From Cydia pomonella (Eukaryota > Arthropoda > Insecta > Lepidoptera > Tortricidae), in NCBI RefSeq assembly GCF_033807575.1, contig NC_084717.1, positions 13,517,692-13,581,691 of the forward strand: a stretch of 64,000 bases of DNA, read 5' to 3'. The position numbers were made by a program, and so were the translations under genes. This document shows, piece after piece, positions 21,101-30,300 of this stretch (the first letter of the stretch is position 1; every line of letters starts with the position of its first letter). The notes under the pieces are model-generated. The model was not told the origin of the DNA. It did not search any database and worked only from the letters and a program-made list of their open reading frames with translations.

Positions 21101-23557
21101 ATCGTTCGGGTGGCGGGTTGTGGGCAGTGTAAGGATCTGACGAGGTTTGCCTCACCGCAGTCCGTCGGCAAGCGGCGCAGCGGCGGGCGCAGCGCGGCGT
21201 CGTCGGCCCCAGCGAATAAGAACCCGCTGATGGAGACCACACAGCTCACCACATACACTGATTTCAAGGTAAAATACATAAGAATCCTGAAAAAACTACA
21301 AAGTGTTTTTTATGTGCTAGGTACCCATTAGACGTGTGCGCCGATTGAAAAATGATCGGCGGCGGCGTGTTTTCGGCGTGACCTTGACTTTCAGGTTTCT
21401 TAAGAAAAATCATTAATTTGTTGTTTTTGTTGAAAATTTGGTCAATCCAGATTGCTGGTCAGTGAATTAGGTATAGTTCTGAATGGACTTAGTAAAATAG
21501 GCTTTGTTAATAAATATAGGATAAGTATAATAACTTTATTTCCCTAATAGTAACTGGCTTGCATTAAGGGGTTACTTGGTCCCAATGACTTTCGATCCGA
21601 TCTGTAACTCTCCATATTCTCATGATTCTCATTAAAAATAACGTACTTTAACAAAACAGAACTATCCTTGAAATTGGTTAAACATGGTGGACTGTTATGG
21701 CTTCCTTTTAATGAGGATCCCATTACTGAGGAATGCGACCACATTTTTTTGTCTCCATTTCGTGCCATCATGGTCAAAAGTCGTGTGGAATGCGCGGTGC
21801 AGACTCCCGCAAGCCGACCTCTTCATAGCGTTCGACCACGTTTGCCATTCATTCGGCCTAAATTCATGTGTTTTTTACATCATGTGTTGGAAACCGCATA
21901 ATGTGTCAAAAGAAATTAAGGGCTCACCCATGGCATGTAGTGAAGAGCTGAGTAGCGATATTGAGCTCTCTGAGAATGGAGGGGTTTGTGCTTTTAGCTA
22001 TCCAAGGTATTAGCAGCAGTCCTCGTTAACACCACATTTCAAAGCGACAAACTTTGCCACTGTACACTTTTTGAGGCTCCACGTTTCGGCGCCATGCTGT
22101 AATATTGAAAAGACGAGTGCTCGTACCAAGTACACTTTAGTTGCACGTCGAATACATCTGTACTTCTAGATCTTGTCGAGGTTGGCCATAGAACTCTGAG
22201 CCATGTCAGTTCTGCGACGTATCTCAGCGGTGCAGCCACCGGCACTGGTTATTATCCCAAGATATACAAACTAGCTCGCTTTTTCGTAATGCCGAGTACG
22301 TCGGTAACTGGGAATATGTTTGCCCTGTCGACTACCACTACCATTACTTTGGTCTTGGAATGGGTTGTTCTTAAGACCTCCCTAGAACTTTCATCTTAAA
22401 TTTTCTTCAGGAAAGCAGCGATATTCGATATATTTCTTGTTGTTATTCCCGGCAGGCTGGCGACAATAGTAGCATAGTTTGTTACAAGAACTTTTTGTAA
22501 CAAGTCATATTAGCCTCAATGACCCAGGTGACTGTAACCATAGCAACAAGTGACAAGGAAATGTTGCTTCACCCATTTAGCGTAAGCGCGTTTCGCCCGA
22601 TTGACAGTGAATCTCTGTCACCCTGTCTCTCTCTTTCTATTTCTCGACATTTTTGGCACACGACTTTTTTCAGGGTCTCGATAGTTTTCGCACATTAATG
22701 TTCTCAGATTTTTGCTGGACTCCACTACGTTTTAAGACGCAATCAAATAAGCTAGAATGATGGTCGCAACAATAGCTATCCATTTCAGTTCCACTTTGAG
22801 GTCCCATGGTACATAGACCCTGTGTTTTCGTTGATTAGTTAATTGTCAGTATTTCCATGACGGAGCATGCTGCTTTCCGGCAACGGAAGAACCCTGAGGT
22901 GGTCTGGCGGTGTAACGCTCAAAGATAGAGTCAGGAACGAGCAAAATTTTGCGGGCAAGCACCTTGAGATAACATTATTTTATATATTTATTTTGAGATA
23001 TATCTTAGTCTGTTTTGCCAGCCAATGAGATAATATCACAAATTTACCCTGTTTTATATAGATACATAGGGATGCTATGGTATTATATCACTGGCTGAAT
23101 GTACAGTCTTTGTTTACATTCCTTGAAATACCTTAAAGTTCAGATAGTAAAACCTGGTTTTGTCTTCCAGGAGGGCATTCATGAGAAGAAAATAAGCCGC
23201 AGCTCCATGGTACCGAAGCCCCCAGACTGCGTTATCCCCATGATTGTGGGCGACGCCTTCGAGGAGCACTCCCCCAACTATCAAAAAAAAAGTCCAACTA
23301 AATCGGCGCTCATGACGGAAAAAGAAAATAGACACGCTGTACCATTAACACCTAAGACTAAACTTATGTACACTCCTACGAGACTTACGAGATCAGCGTT
23401 AAAATTAACCAACGATGGCTTCGCTACTCCCCGCGCGCCGCTCAGCGCCGCCAAGCAGAACATGCACAGGACGAACTCTTACAACAACACCCCGACCAAT
23501 ATGTTACGATCCAAAACGCAGACAGGTCTAGTCAGAACTGCGAAGCCTTTTATTTAA
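111..23557 (+). CDS. PRC1: PRC1/Ase1/Feo-family cytokinesis microtubule-bundling protein (5' partial)
   Basis: Twelve exons in one frame: 111-231, 945-1174, 1781-1929, 2080-2247, 2613-2785, 3016-3163, 7477-7605, 9303-9430, 15180-15287, 18572-18716, 21161-21268, 23171-23557 (stop TAA). They give 663 residues, and the start lies upstream of the window. The family crosslinks antiparallel microtubules in the anaphase midzone and is needed for cytokinesis; the fly member is fascetto. Seen here: a long charged coiled-coil/spectrin-type region in exons 1-6, then the family signature NRGGNLLREEK in exon 6 (about 3105-3145), followed by LPKIEAQI in exon 7. The C-terminal 250 residues are basic, Ser/Thr-rich and poorly ordered, with several TP/SP sites and a KEN box (23321-23329). 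Phases agree at all eleven junctions. Exon 7 lies between large transposon-filled introns. Family assignment is firm; the exact C-terminal splicing is an inference from frame and splice sites. Confidence 0.93.
418..540 (+). mobile_element. LINE fragment (C-terminal end of reverse-transcriptase ORF)
   Basis: The + strand reads GHLSCCSPDSLERV then GKVEGTRPRGCPTRW. This matches the tail motif 'GKVEGKRPRGRPPTRW' common at the C-terminus of RTE/CR1-like LINE polyproteins. It lies in the first intron of the PRC1 gene in this window. It is short, undisturbed in frame over about 40 codons, and clearly a truncated remnant. Confidence 0.6.
2258..2480. repeat. Lepidopteran interspersed repeat fragment with ATC microsatellite
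   Basis: A CATCATCATCAT run is followed by text of the form 'ccagtggctgcttatcatag' and 'gcctctcacaaggatccccc'. This resembles the widespread repeat of lepidopteran introns containing 'cactgctggacataggcctcccccaa'. It starts 11 bp after the donor of the 2080-2247 exon. No coding function is seen. Confidence 0.45.
4150..4292. repeat. Hairpin-forming miniature element
   Basis: The segment beginning GAGCAAAGTTTGATATTTCT and ending around CTTTGATCTCGTG is an imperfect inverted repeat of about 140 bp with a short loop. It sits just after the point where the mariner transposase reading is broken, so it may be one of the insertions that split it. Confidence 0.45.
4619..6322. mobile_element. Foldback element with about 0.6-kb inverted arms
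   Basis: Arm 1 (4619-5218) and arm 2 (about 5684-6322) are long inverted copies. The outer ends read AAAGGGTTTAGCAAGCTAAG and, on the other strand, AAAGGGTCTAGCAAGCTAAG. Both arms share landmarks such as GGCCCCCGCAAGGGATTTGG and CAAGCAAGCGAGAGCAACC. Arm 2 carries an extra block of about 45 bp near 5715-5760. The loop contains a copy of the double-hairpin repeat (5408-5635). No transposase is present. I could not define a clear target-site duplication. It is nested within the mariner-like element. Confidence 0.8.
5408..5635 (+). repeat. Double-hairpin repeat, copy 1 of 5
   Basis: About 228 bp made of two successive inverted repeats. The first runs from TACAGTACATATGG to CATATGTACTGTA (5408-5499) and the second from GTACGATACATGTGCG to CGCACTTGTATCG (to 5635). 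It sits in the loop of the 4619-6322 foldback element. Four near-identical copies occur elsewhere in the window. It carries no open reading frame of note. Confidence 0.85.
7304..7345 (+). repeat. 42-bp direct repeat, left copy, flanking a PRC1 exon
   Basis: TTAGAGGCGTTTCAATCGTC followed by GACTGCGAGCGTCAGACTTTAA, repeated identically at 8176-8217. The two copies bracket PRC1 exon 7477-7605. The left copy begins 11 bp beyond the right end of the mariner-like element. Confidence 0.85.
8176..8217 (+). repeat. 42-bp direct repeat, right copy
   Basis: Identical to 7304-7345 across all 42 bases, 872 bp downstream, in the intron after PRC1 exon 7477-7605. Confidence 0.85.
8470..9060 (+). mobile_element. 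Non-LTR retrotransposon remnant (RNase H and C-terminal region)
   Basis: The + strand reads VIIGNENADVLARAG at about 8480, the 'GNExAD.LAR.G' signature of the RNase H domain of I/R1/LOA-type LINEs. It is followed by a region resembling 'LTGHYP...MG...D.CRLCGEEEE...HLLSECPAF' split between frames (8700-8960; LCGEEEKIVTHLMSECHAFT is intact at 8793). Frameshifts show decay. It is located in a PRC1 intron, in the same orientation as the gene. Confidence 0.72.
9808..10009. mobile_element. MITE with ACCGGTTTCCGATCCCT-type ends
   Basis: The left end AGGGATCGGAAACCGG and right end CCGGTTCCGATCCCT are inverted copies about 200 bp apart. CCCTGC occurs just outside each end (9801-9806, 10010-10015), a possible target duplication. 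There is no coding content. Confidence 0.6.
11237..11390 (-). repeat. Poly(A)-tailed lepidopteran retroposon, 5'-truncated copy
   Basis: Contains TACTACGTCGGTGGCAAACA and CAACTCCAGAGGAGTTACAT, read with poly(T) first on the + strand. The transposed sense strand is therefore minus, with its A-tail at 11237. The family recurs at 20312, 36185, 52889 and 55450. It is a SINE/LINE-3'-end-like retroposon abundant in Lepidoptera. Confidence 0.75.
11447..11464. repeat. (TA)n microsatellite
   Basis: Uninterrupted TA dinucleotides in PRC1 intronic sequence. Confidence 0.9.
11736..12380. repeat. Foldback array of short CGTCAA/CACAGTGCC units
   Basis: The outer ends are inverted: CTCTTTATTGGCTCAGGACC and, on the other strand, CTCTTTATTGCA-less variants continuing through GCTTCGGCC and TTTCATTTCGTCA. 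The interior is built of roughly 30-40-bp units of the form TTCGTCAACATTCCTA and TAGACCACAGTGCCAACTCG. These read one way up to about 12000 and the complementary way after it. Confidence 0.65.
13717..13877. repeat. 160-bp palindromic element
   Basis: CTATGCCGCTATGTTTTGAT at 13717 reappears inverted as GCAAAACATAGCGGCACAG near 13855, enclosing about 100 bp. It is a miniature hairpin element without coding content. Confidence 0.6.
14352..14484. repeat. Cluster of alternating-orientation GGTGGTAACTAGT motifs
   Basis: TTGGTGGTAACTACTGGGAA, CTAGTTACCACCAAACCAGT, AAGTTACCACTGGTAACAAC and GGTGGTAACTAGTAGGAA occur in turn within about 130 bp. They form several overlapping inverted repeats. Confidence 0.7.
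15638..15980. mobile_element. Inverted-repeat element next to the double-hairpin copy
   Basis: AACTCCCAAATGTCACCATT at 15640 is matched inverted by AATGGTTAAATTTGGGAGTT at 15957. The inner match includes GTAATAACGATTTTGACAAG. The interior resembles a poly-AT retroposon tail. No ORF is of interest. Confidence 0.55.
15986..16214 (+). repeat. Double-hairpin repeat, copy 2 of 5
   Basis: Same two-hairpin architecture as the copy at 5408, in the same orientation, and almost identical base for base. It lies in the PRC1 intron between exons 15180-15287 and 18572-18716, directly after another inverted-repeat element (15638-15980). Confidence 0.85.
16934..18165. mobile_element. Composite inverted-repeat region with GTCATTACACAC hairpin
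   Basis: 16959-17037 is a hairpin (GGTCATTACACAC ... GTGTGTGTAATGACC) extended outward to about 16934-17060. A second inverted pair, CGTTTTTCAACACACTTGC at 17064 and GCAAGTGTGTTGAAAATACG at 18137, encloses about 1.1 kb. The region lies within a PRC1 intron. Confidence 0.5.
18774..19004 (-). repeat. Double-hairpin repeat, copy 3 of 5
   Basis: Reverse-orientation copy, beginning 58 bp after the donor of PRC1 exon 18572-18716. Ends are AATAGTACATTACGATAC and CCATATGTACTGTAAA. Confidence 0.85.
19640..19930 (-). mobile_element. LINE 3' end fragment (antisense)
   Basis: Read on the minus strand it contains GGATTTAAATTTTCTCAGAG and GTGTAGGCTTCGAGCCGGC. This is the same 3' untranslated module found in + orientation at 40198-40311 and 44207-44358, where it ends in an AATAAA-rich tail. 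Confidence 0.6.
20312..20686 (-). repeat. Poly(A)-tailed lepidopteran retroposon, longest copy
   Basis: Begins (+ strand) with poly(T) and TACTACGTCAGTGGC and ends with GGACGTACCCGGGTCCGGGT, about 375 bp. It is the fullest copy in the window besides 52889-53248. It lies in a PRC1 intron. A minus-strand open frame here (20507-20782) is a by-product of this repeat. Confidence 0.8.
22020..22380 (-). mobile_element. LINE reverse-transcriptase fragment (RTE/BovB-like tail)
   Basis: The minus strand reads, with frameshifts, blocks like YILGIITSAGGCTAEIRRR, MAQSSMANLDKI and ATKVYLVRALVFSILQHGAE. These correspond to the thumb-side motif 'LGS.I..DGG...EI..RI..A......L..IW..R.I...TK.RLV..LV.S.LLYG.E.W'. 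Decayed. Confidence 0.68.
22880..22965 (+). mobile_element. Short LINE fragment
   Basis: The + strand reads LRWSGGVTLKDRVRNEQ, the conserved 'LRW..G.T..D.VRN..I' motif found downstream of LINE reverse-transcriptase domains. It is opposite in strand to the fragment at 22020-22380, so the two are either separate insertions or rearranged. Confidence 0.55.
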
Positions 23558-24364
23558 ATACTACCGTAATAATGGTATATTACCGATATACCTAAAGATT
23601 AAACACGTACAAAGTAACTGTGTATCTATTGAATAAGATGGTACTTGTCTTCATATGGAATTTTGCATGGAATAACTATGGAAATGGCGTCTGCACGTCA
23701 TTATTATTGTAATGGGTTATCTATATGTAAGGCTATTATAATAATATAAGCCTTACATAGAGATAAAATATTGTGATTTTTTTTACTCTTACCTTCTGAC
23801 TACTGTTTGATGTAAATATTTGAATCTCTTATTAATTTTAAAATAATTTAATATTAATATAATTTTGCGCGTTTAATTATGAGAAATTTAATTTGTTAAT
23901 GAGTCCAATTAAGTTAGTTATATTTAATTTTATGTATATTTACTTTTGACTTTGAATTGTTTGTATTTTGGATTATAGATTAATGATTATACGTGGATAT
24001 CATGTTCAATTATTTCAATATGTTTATGCCATTATGATCAGTTGCGATCAACTGGAATTGATCGATAATTTGAACTCTCGTTACAGTAAGAGCAGCTTTT
24101 TGTTAAGATGTTGCTTCCTCATGTTACAGTTGTAGCGTACTTAATATTATTCAGTATTCAATGTGCATAGGTCATACGTTTTAAAGGTGGTTATTAAGGC
24201 CGATCCAATATATCTGCCGAGAGCCATGATAAGCTGTGTCAAACGATTCCGGCAGACTATCCGGGCCTAAGTAGCTTTAATTTTGTAATATACTATAAAA
24301 GTAACAAGTGTTTTATTTGATGCCCATAGCCTGCTAGTTCAGTTGTCACTGGGTAGGAGTAATA
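23558..24364. other. Intergenic region between PRC1 and CFAP61
   Basis: About 0.8 kb of AT-rich DNA. A short inverted repeat is visible at 23722-23765 (TATATGTAAGGCTATTATAA and TTATAATATAAGCCTTACAT overlap). The PRC1 3' untranslated region and the CFAP61 promoter must both lie here. I see no clear AATAAA signal or TATA box that I would call. Confidence 0.6.
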
Positions 24365-27300
24365 ATGTCGATTTTCTTTGATTTCCACGTGGAACCTGGT
24401 TGTAGAAAGTTCAGAAGGGCCATAGATTTGGATAAACATGAGATTGATTTGTTCATGGATAAGGTGCACACCAAAACTATATTCGGAGAGGTGGATATTG
24501 GCGCACTCATGTAAGTTGTATAATAATGTCTCTTGCAAAACCGTATTAATCTTAGGCGGATTTGCCCAATCTACTTGACGTCTATATCTTAGATTTACAG
24601 ATAGTTTGAACCCAAGTATTTTCTATTGGGAGCGTGCACGACTGTCACGCAACCTAGTGTCCGCAAGTCTAGGGGAAAACGTCAATTCACTACATCTTAT
24701 AAAACTACTCCAAAACTAAAAACTACTGAACGGATTTTCATACGACTTTCATCTATCAATAGAGTGATTCTTGAGGAAGGCTAAGTATATAACTTGTTAG
24801 GGTTTTGTGTAAATTGTTTGAAATATAACGATGTTGTCGGAAAAAATCAAGCTGACTAGGAGCTTTAATCGAAAACGCTGCCTAATCCGTTTAAGCTATA
24901 ACAACACAATGTATGGTGGGGTTGTTTCTCATTCATAGGTTTACAAAAAAGTCCACGATGTTAAAAGTCTATCTTTTAAGGATAACTTACTATAAATATT
25001 CGTAACTTCTAGAAAAAGATCACGTAATATGTGACATTTGCAAAGCTATTTACATGGATACATTATTAACAATTATCAAAATAAATAGGTTAGTTATATT
25101 AAGCATCCCTTACACCATACAATTTAAATGGATATTTCAGGAGTAATCGTAAATCAAAGTTTCATTTCGAGCCATATAATTGTACGAAATGTTAAAGACG
25201 CTATCCGCAGTTAGTTCAAATTTTTACCACCTTATGCGCTGGGATCCCCTTACTTACCCCCACCATGCACTTCGCACGGTCCCAATACCAACAGTTACAG
25301 TACAGTTACAGTAACAAAATTACAATAAAGTTACCATTGCAATGAGAACATGCCAGCTAAGTGTCAATGATAACTATGAAAGTATTGTATGTAAAAGGTG
25401 ATAGTTTTCATCAATCATGATCACACGCAGACTAAGTCGCAAGCAGAGCTAGTAGTCCATAAATTTCTAGTTCAGCTTAATACAATGACAAAAAAAGGCG
25501 TAAGAATTGAAGAATTTCGTTAATACTTCAATTTATAGCACTATTGCTTGCAGGCTTAGCTAAATTACTGCTTTCAGCGAGTTGGCAACTCTTGCTATAT
25601 GCGTAATAAACGACCAGATGAAAGTGATTGGGTTCATGGCGCTCCACGACCACCCCAACGTGCCGGGCGTGCCGGCCGCCGACTGGGAATACTGGCTGAA
25701 GAACATGTTTCAGTGAGCACAACATATAGACTTTCTCAGGCTCGTTAGCGCTTTATCGGTGGATAAGAGCATTTTCCTTGAGTTTTAAATAACGCATACT
25801 TTTTATTCACTTTTTAGTTAATTATCAGCTGTGGAGAGGTCACCCCCCTACGCCCGAATACAATCAGTCTATGCAGAGGGAATCACCTCTCTGCATCTGA
25901 CTACATAGCGTGGCGCTTTTCGCTTTTCCGTTACAAATATAACCAAAGATTAACCTTTCGTTTGCGCCTGTAAAAAATTTGCCATTGAATTTGGTTAAAT
26001 ATATATGAAGCAGATCTGCTCCTAAGCATATCAAAAATTAAAATAAAACGTGCCACTTGTCAAGATTATTCAGGAGCAAATAACTCCAGACCTATACAAT
26101 TTTTGTTGTTTCTAAATTGCACGCTAGCAATCGCAATATGAAGGTTTTTCTTTGGAACTTCGAATAAGGATCCCGGACCCCATCTACTTTTTTAATTTAC
26201 AATATTCTACACTAGATGGCACTATTTCGTGTGGTAAAAATCCTGATTCGCGCTGTCAAGATTTTTCTTGGGATAATCAAGGCAAACTAGTACAGTACAG
26301 ATTAGTAACTGATTTTAATTCTATTTTTCACACTAAATCGTGCGATTTTCCGTATAGTAAACGTACTAAACAGCACTTACAATTATGGAAGGTAGAGGCA
26401 ATAAACAAAATCTCCATATACAAAAAAGTGTCAGACAAAAAACCGTAAATAGGTGGCGGCGCCACAATACCTAGAATACTTGAGAAAAAAATCTAATCAT
26501 AGACAGCGCACTTCACTCCGTCAATAACGCCCAGGTTCTTAGCTACTCTAGCGCTACTCTGGAGAGATTTGGAACTATTATTTATAGCTGACAGCTGGAC
26601 ACTTGCAACAATTATGCATAAGGAGTTTCTGTTCCTTGCCTCTACCTTCCATACTTACAATACAAGATTTTTGGCAAACGGACTTGTTACCTATTGTTAC
26701 TTCTGTTCAGTACATCATTTGATAGATCTGTGGTTCAGTAAGTACTTATCAAATTGCCATGAATTCCTTGCAGGCGTAACTTGCTTCCCCACAACACTTT
26801 ATTCGTCCACATGATGTGTTGCGCCGAATCCGCCAACGACTTGTTTCTGGACGAAGCTTTCGCGTCTGTATTCAGCAATGACGAATACCTGCAGCATATT
26901 GTGCTTATCCCACCACCGACTTGCACGTTTGGTATAGTTACCTATATATACTCATCTGCATTTTCAAGTTTAGAATGTAGTAGGAAGTGTGACATGGGAC
27001 GAAAAAAGGCTTTCCCCAACAAATCCTCGAAACTCGTGTACGAAGTGGAAGTTCCACCCAAGACTCGGAACCAGTTTTAAAAATAGCGGTAAATACCATT
27101 TGTTTCGGTTTTACTACGAAATTTCATAAGAACGCGAACGTTTTAAGAACTTCATGGTAACTTAAATACCGACGAGCTACGAGACGGCCGGCCGGCCTAA
27201 TAGTGTGTCTCGTAAACAAAGACACCGCCATACGAAGAAACCAGTTTTTATTGTTCTAAACCGGTTAATCTGACAATAACTATGGAACTATTCTCATATG

Positions 27301-30300
27301 GATTTGAAAAAGTCTGAAATAAAATAAATTCATTCATTCATAAATACCGGTTTTACGAACGAAACCGAAATTAAAATTTAACCGGTTTCCGAGCCTTGGT
27401 TCCACCATCCTATGGTCCATAAGGTATGACAACCGTACTTTCATTTATAAAGTACCTATATATGACGAGCCCCACTGCTGGGTAGCAGGGCGAAAAAGGA
27501 TGAAAAGAGGAAGATGAAGATATATCGGAATAGCGCCTGATATGCGGGGATATACCTATGGGATTTGTCGCACGTTAGCGCTTATATGTATAAGATGACA
27601 TGGGGTAAGGCAACCACCGGGACAAGACGAACACTTCATGGAGTCGTTAGCGTTCGCTTTGCCCCGATTAGGTAAAATAAACAATGTTCTTATCACTTCT
27701 TTCCCCATCACTTTAGTTATATTTAGGGTTGTCATACGTCCCGTAAATACGGCACTCTCACCGTATTTCTGCGTCTCGTTTTTGTCCCGTATATCAATAC
27801 CGCTGTAGAATACGTATATAAATGGTCATAAATTATCCCTTTTTAACTCCTTTATTCCTATACCTATGGGGAGATGTATTTATGGAATGCACGTAGGTTG
27901 ATAATGGGCTGCAGCCACGAGGGTTAATAAAATGACAATTTTCAGACATGTTTTCGAGGTACAAACCGTTCCGCAAGCATGTAGTAAAGAGGATCCCCGC
28001 GAAGCGAGAGGACGATGATGCGGGACTTTACATGTACTTGGCGCATCGCGATGACTTCTATCCGGATCTCACAGTTCGTGCTGCTGTGTACGTACGCTAT
28101 AAATATAACTTATGAATTATGAAATAGGTATACTCGCAAGTGAGCGATATTTATATAGATTTAAGGTTCTAATTTGTCTTTTCTACTCCCTAATATTTGC
28201 GAAACTAGCGAAATAGTGTTTAAATTTTGATACAGGCAAAACCTACACCGGAGGTGTGTTAATTAAGAGACTTTTTTGTTTTTTCAAGGTGAGTAAGGCC
28301 CGATATAGACATTGATTAGTGTTAAGTGCGAGTTTGTACATTTACTATAGTTCGTGTCATCCAGGATAACGCACAGATTTGTCAAATCTAACCTTTAATA
28401 ACATGATATTACGCGCCTCCGTGAATGACACGATCTGTACTTGTGTTTAGTAGCAAATGTATAAATAAACTCGTACTTTACAATTTATTATTTATCAATG
28501 TGTAAACGGGCCTAACTGACTTGGGAAAGAATTCCTATCTTATATTAGGACTTTTTTCAACTGCTTGAGGTTACATTGCAATTTCAAAGCAGGTACTTAA
28601 TCCAAAGTAAGTCCGGTTATTAATTTAAATCAGTGAAGAAGATAACGACGACGTAGTGGAGATCCTGGACAAACTGCATCCAAGCATGAAGAAGCTATAC
28701 GGGGACTTCTACGTGAGCGAGATCATCGGCCGACACCCGGAGAGCCCGAGGAAAATCGTAGTTGCACAGGTATACAGGAGAGGTCTGAAGCTGTACAGTG
28801 TATGTGATAACTCGCCCCCTGGGGTCAATTATCTCTGCCGCTTACTATACATCTGAGCTAGTGCACAAAATATAACGTAATGTGTCATAGTTTGAGGTCG
28901 ATCATGTATAAAATATGAGAAATGGTCTCACCCTATTTCCGAAGCTGATAAAGGTTGACTCACGATAGAACGGGCCCGGACCCGGGTCCGGGCCGAGGCA
29001 TCCGATACTTCATTTTCTATGGCAGGTGACTAGGGTTTCTGGTTTCTCGACCTTTTTAGGGTTCCGTACCAAAACGGTACAAAAAGAACTCTTATGGTGC
29101 GACTCTGTCCGTCTGTCCGTCCGTCTGTCACATTGCTAAATATCTCGAGAAGTACTTAAGCTATCGATTTGAAATTTGGAATAGTAGTAAATAACGCTAA
29201 CCCAAATATATTGGCAGTGTAATTTTTTTATTTTATTTGTATTAATTATGGAAAATTCCCAATATAAAGAGGGGGCAAAATTTCAGTCTAGTTACTAGGT
29301 CAAGTGGGGTATCATTTGAAAGAGCTCAAATTGAACATTACAAAAGTATTTTTTTTTTCGTAGTGAAAAAAATTGACTTCTTAAGGAAAATGTGAAAAAA
29401 CCGGGCAAGTGCGAGTCGGACTCGCGCACGACGGTCCTTTCTTCTTTCATATCTCCCTTCTGGAGATATGAGGTGCCTTTCCAGCCTATCAAGGCTTTTT
29501 GGCGGTGGCAAATCGCCGCCCGTGACTACGGGCGGGTCATTTCATTGCCCTTTCCTTGGGCACGACGGGTTCCGTACCATTGTTTATAAAAGCGCGCGTA
29601 CCATTGTTTATAATAACGAAATGAAATACCAAGAGCAATTTCACTCCTTAATGCATGACGCTTATCATTATAATATTTTATTATGCTATACATACATTTT
29701 ACATTTAAGTATAAATAATTATTTAAATTGGATATAAATTAATATCTTCTAGGTGGTACGTTGTTCTCTTTAGTCAAAATCAATAATATCAGTATGTTCG
29801 TAACATACTGATTTGATATCGATATTTTATTTTCGCATTCAGGATTTGAATTTAAATACAAAGCTCTGAACATCTGCTAGTAAATTATATTTGTTGTCTT
29901 GGATTTGGATAGGAAATATAATTAATAATCAAATGAACTTACCTGTGAAGTTTGATTACAATTATACGAGTATCCAAATCCAAGACAACAAAGACCCGCC
30001 CCCCATCCCCAAAAATGAAAATAAAATAGTCTCTGTTAATAACACAAAAATAACTCTGAAATAATGACGGGTACTTTTGGAGCGATGTTGGAGCAGGAAC
30101 GCAGAGTAGCGAGTGAGAGGGACAGCACGAAATTGTTTTTTAAATACTATATCTCTAAAATGTGTGACTTGGACGGCACGATAACGTGTACTGCTGCTAG
30201 TAAATTATATTTGTTGTCTTGGATTTGGATTCTCGTATAATTGTAATCAAACTTCACAGGTAAGTTCGTTTGATTATTAATTATCACTCTGAAATATGGA

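Noticed and set aside
26152..26448. 98-residue + strand open frame in CFAP61 intron 2
   Set aside because: No recognisable domain. It is not flanked by splice sites fitting the CFAP61 phase, and the surroundings are repeat-like.
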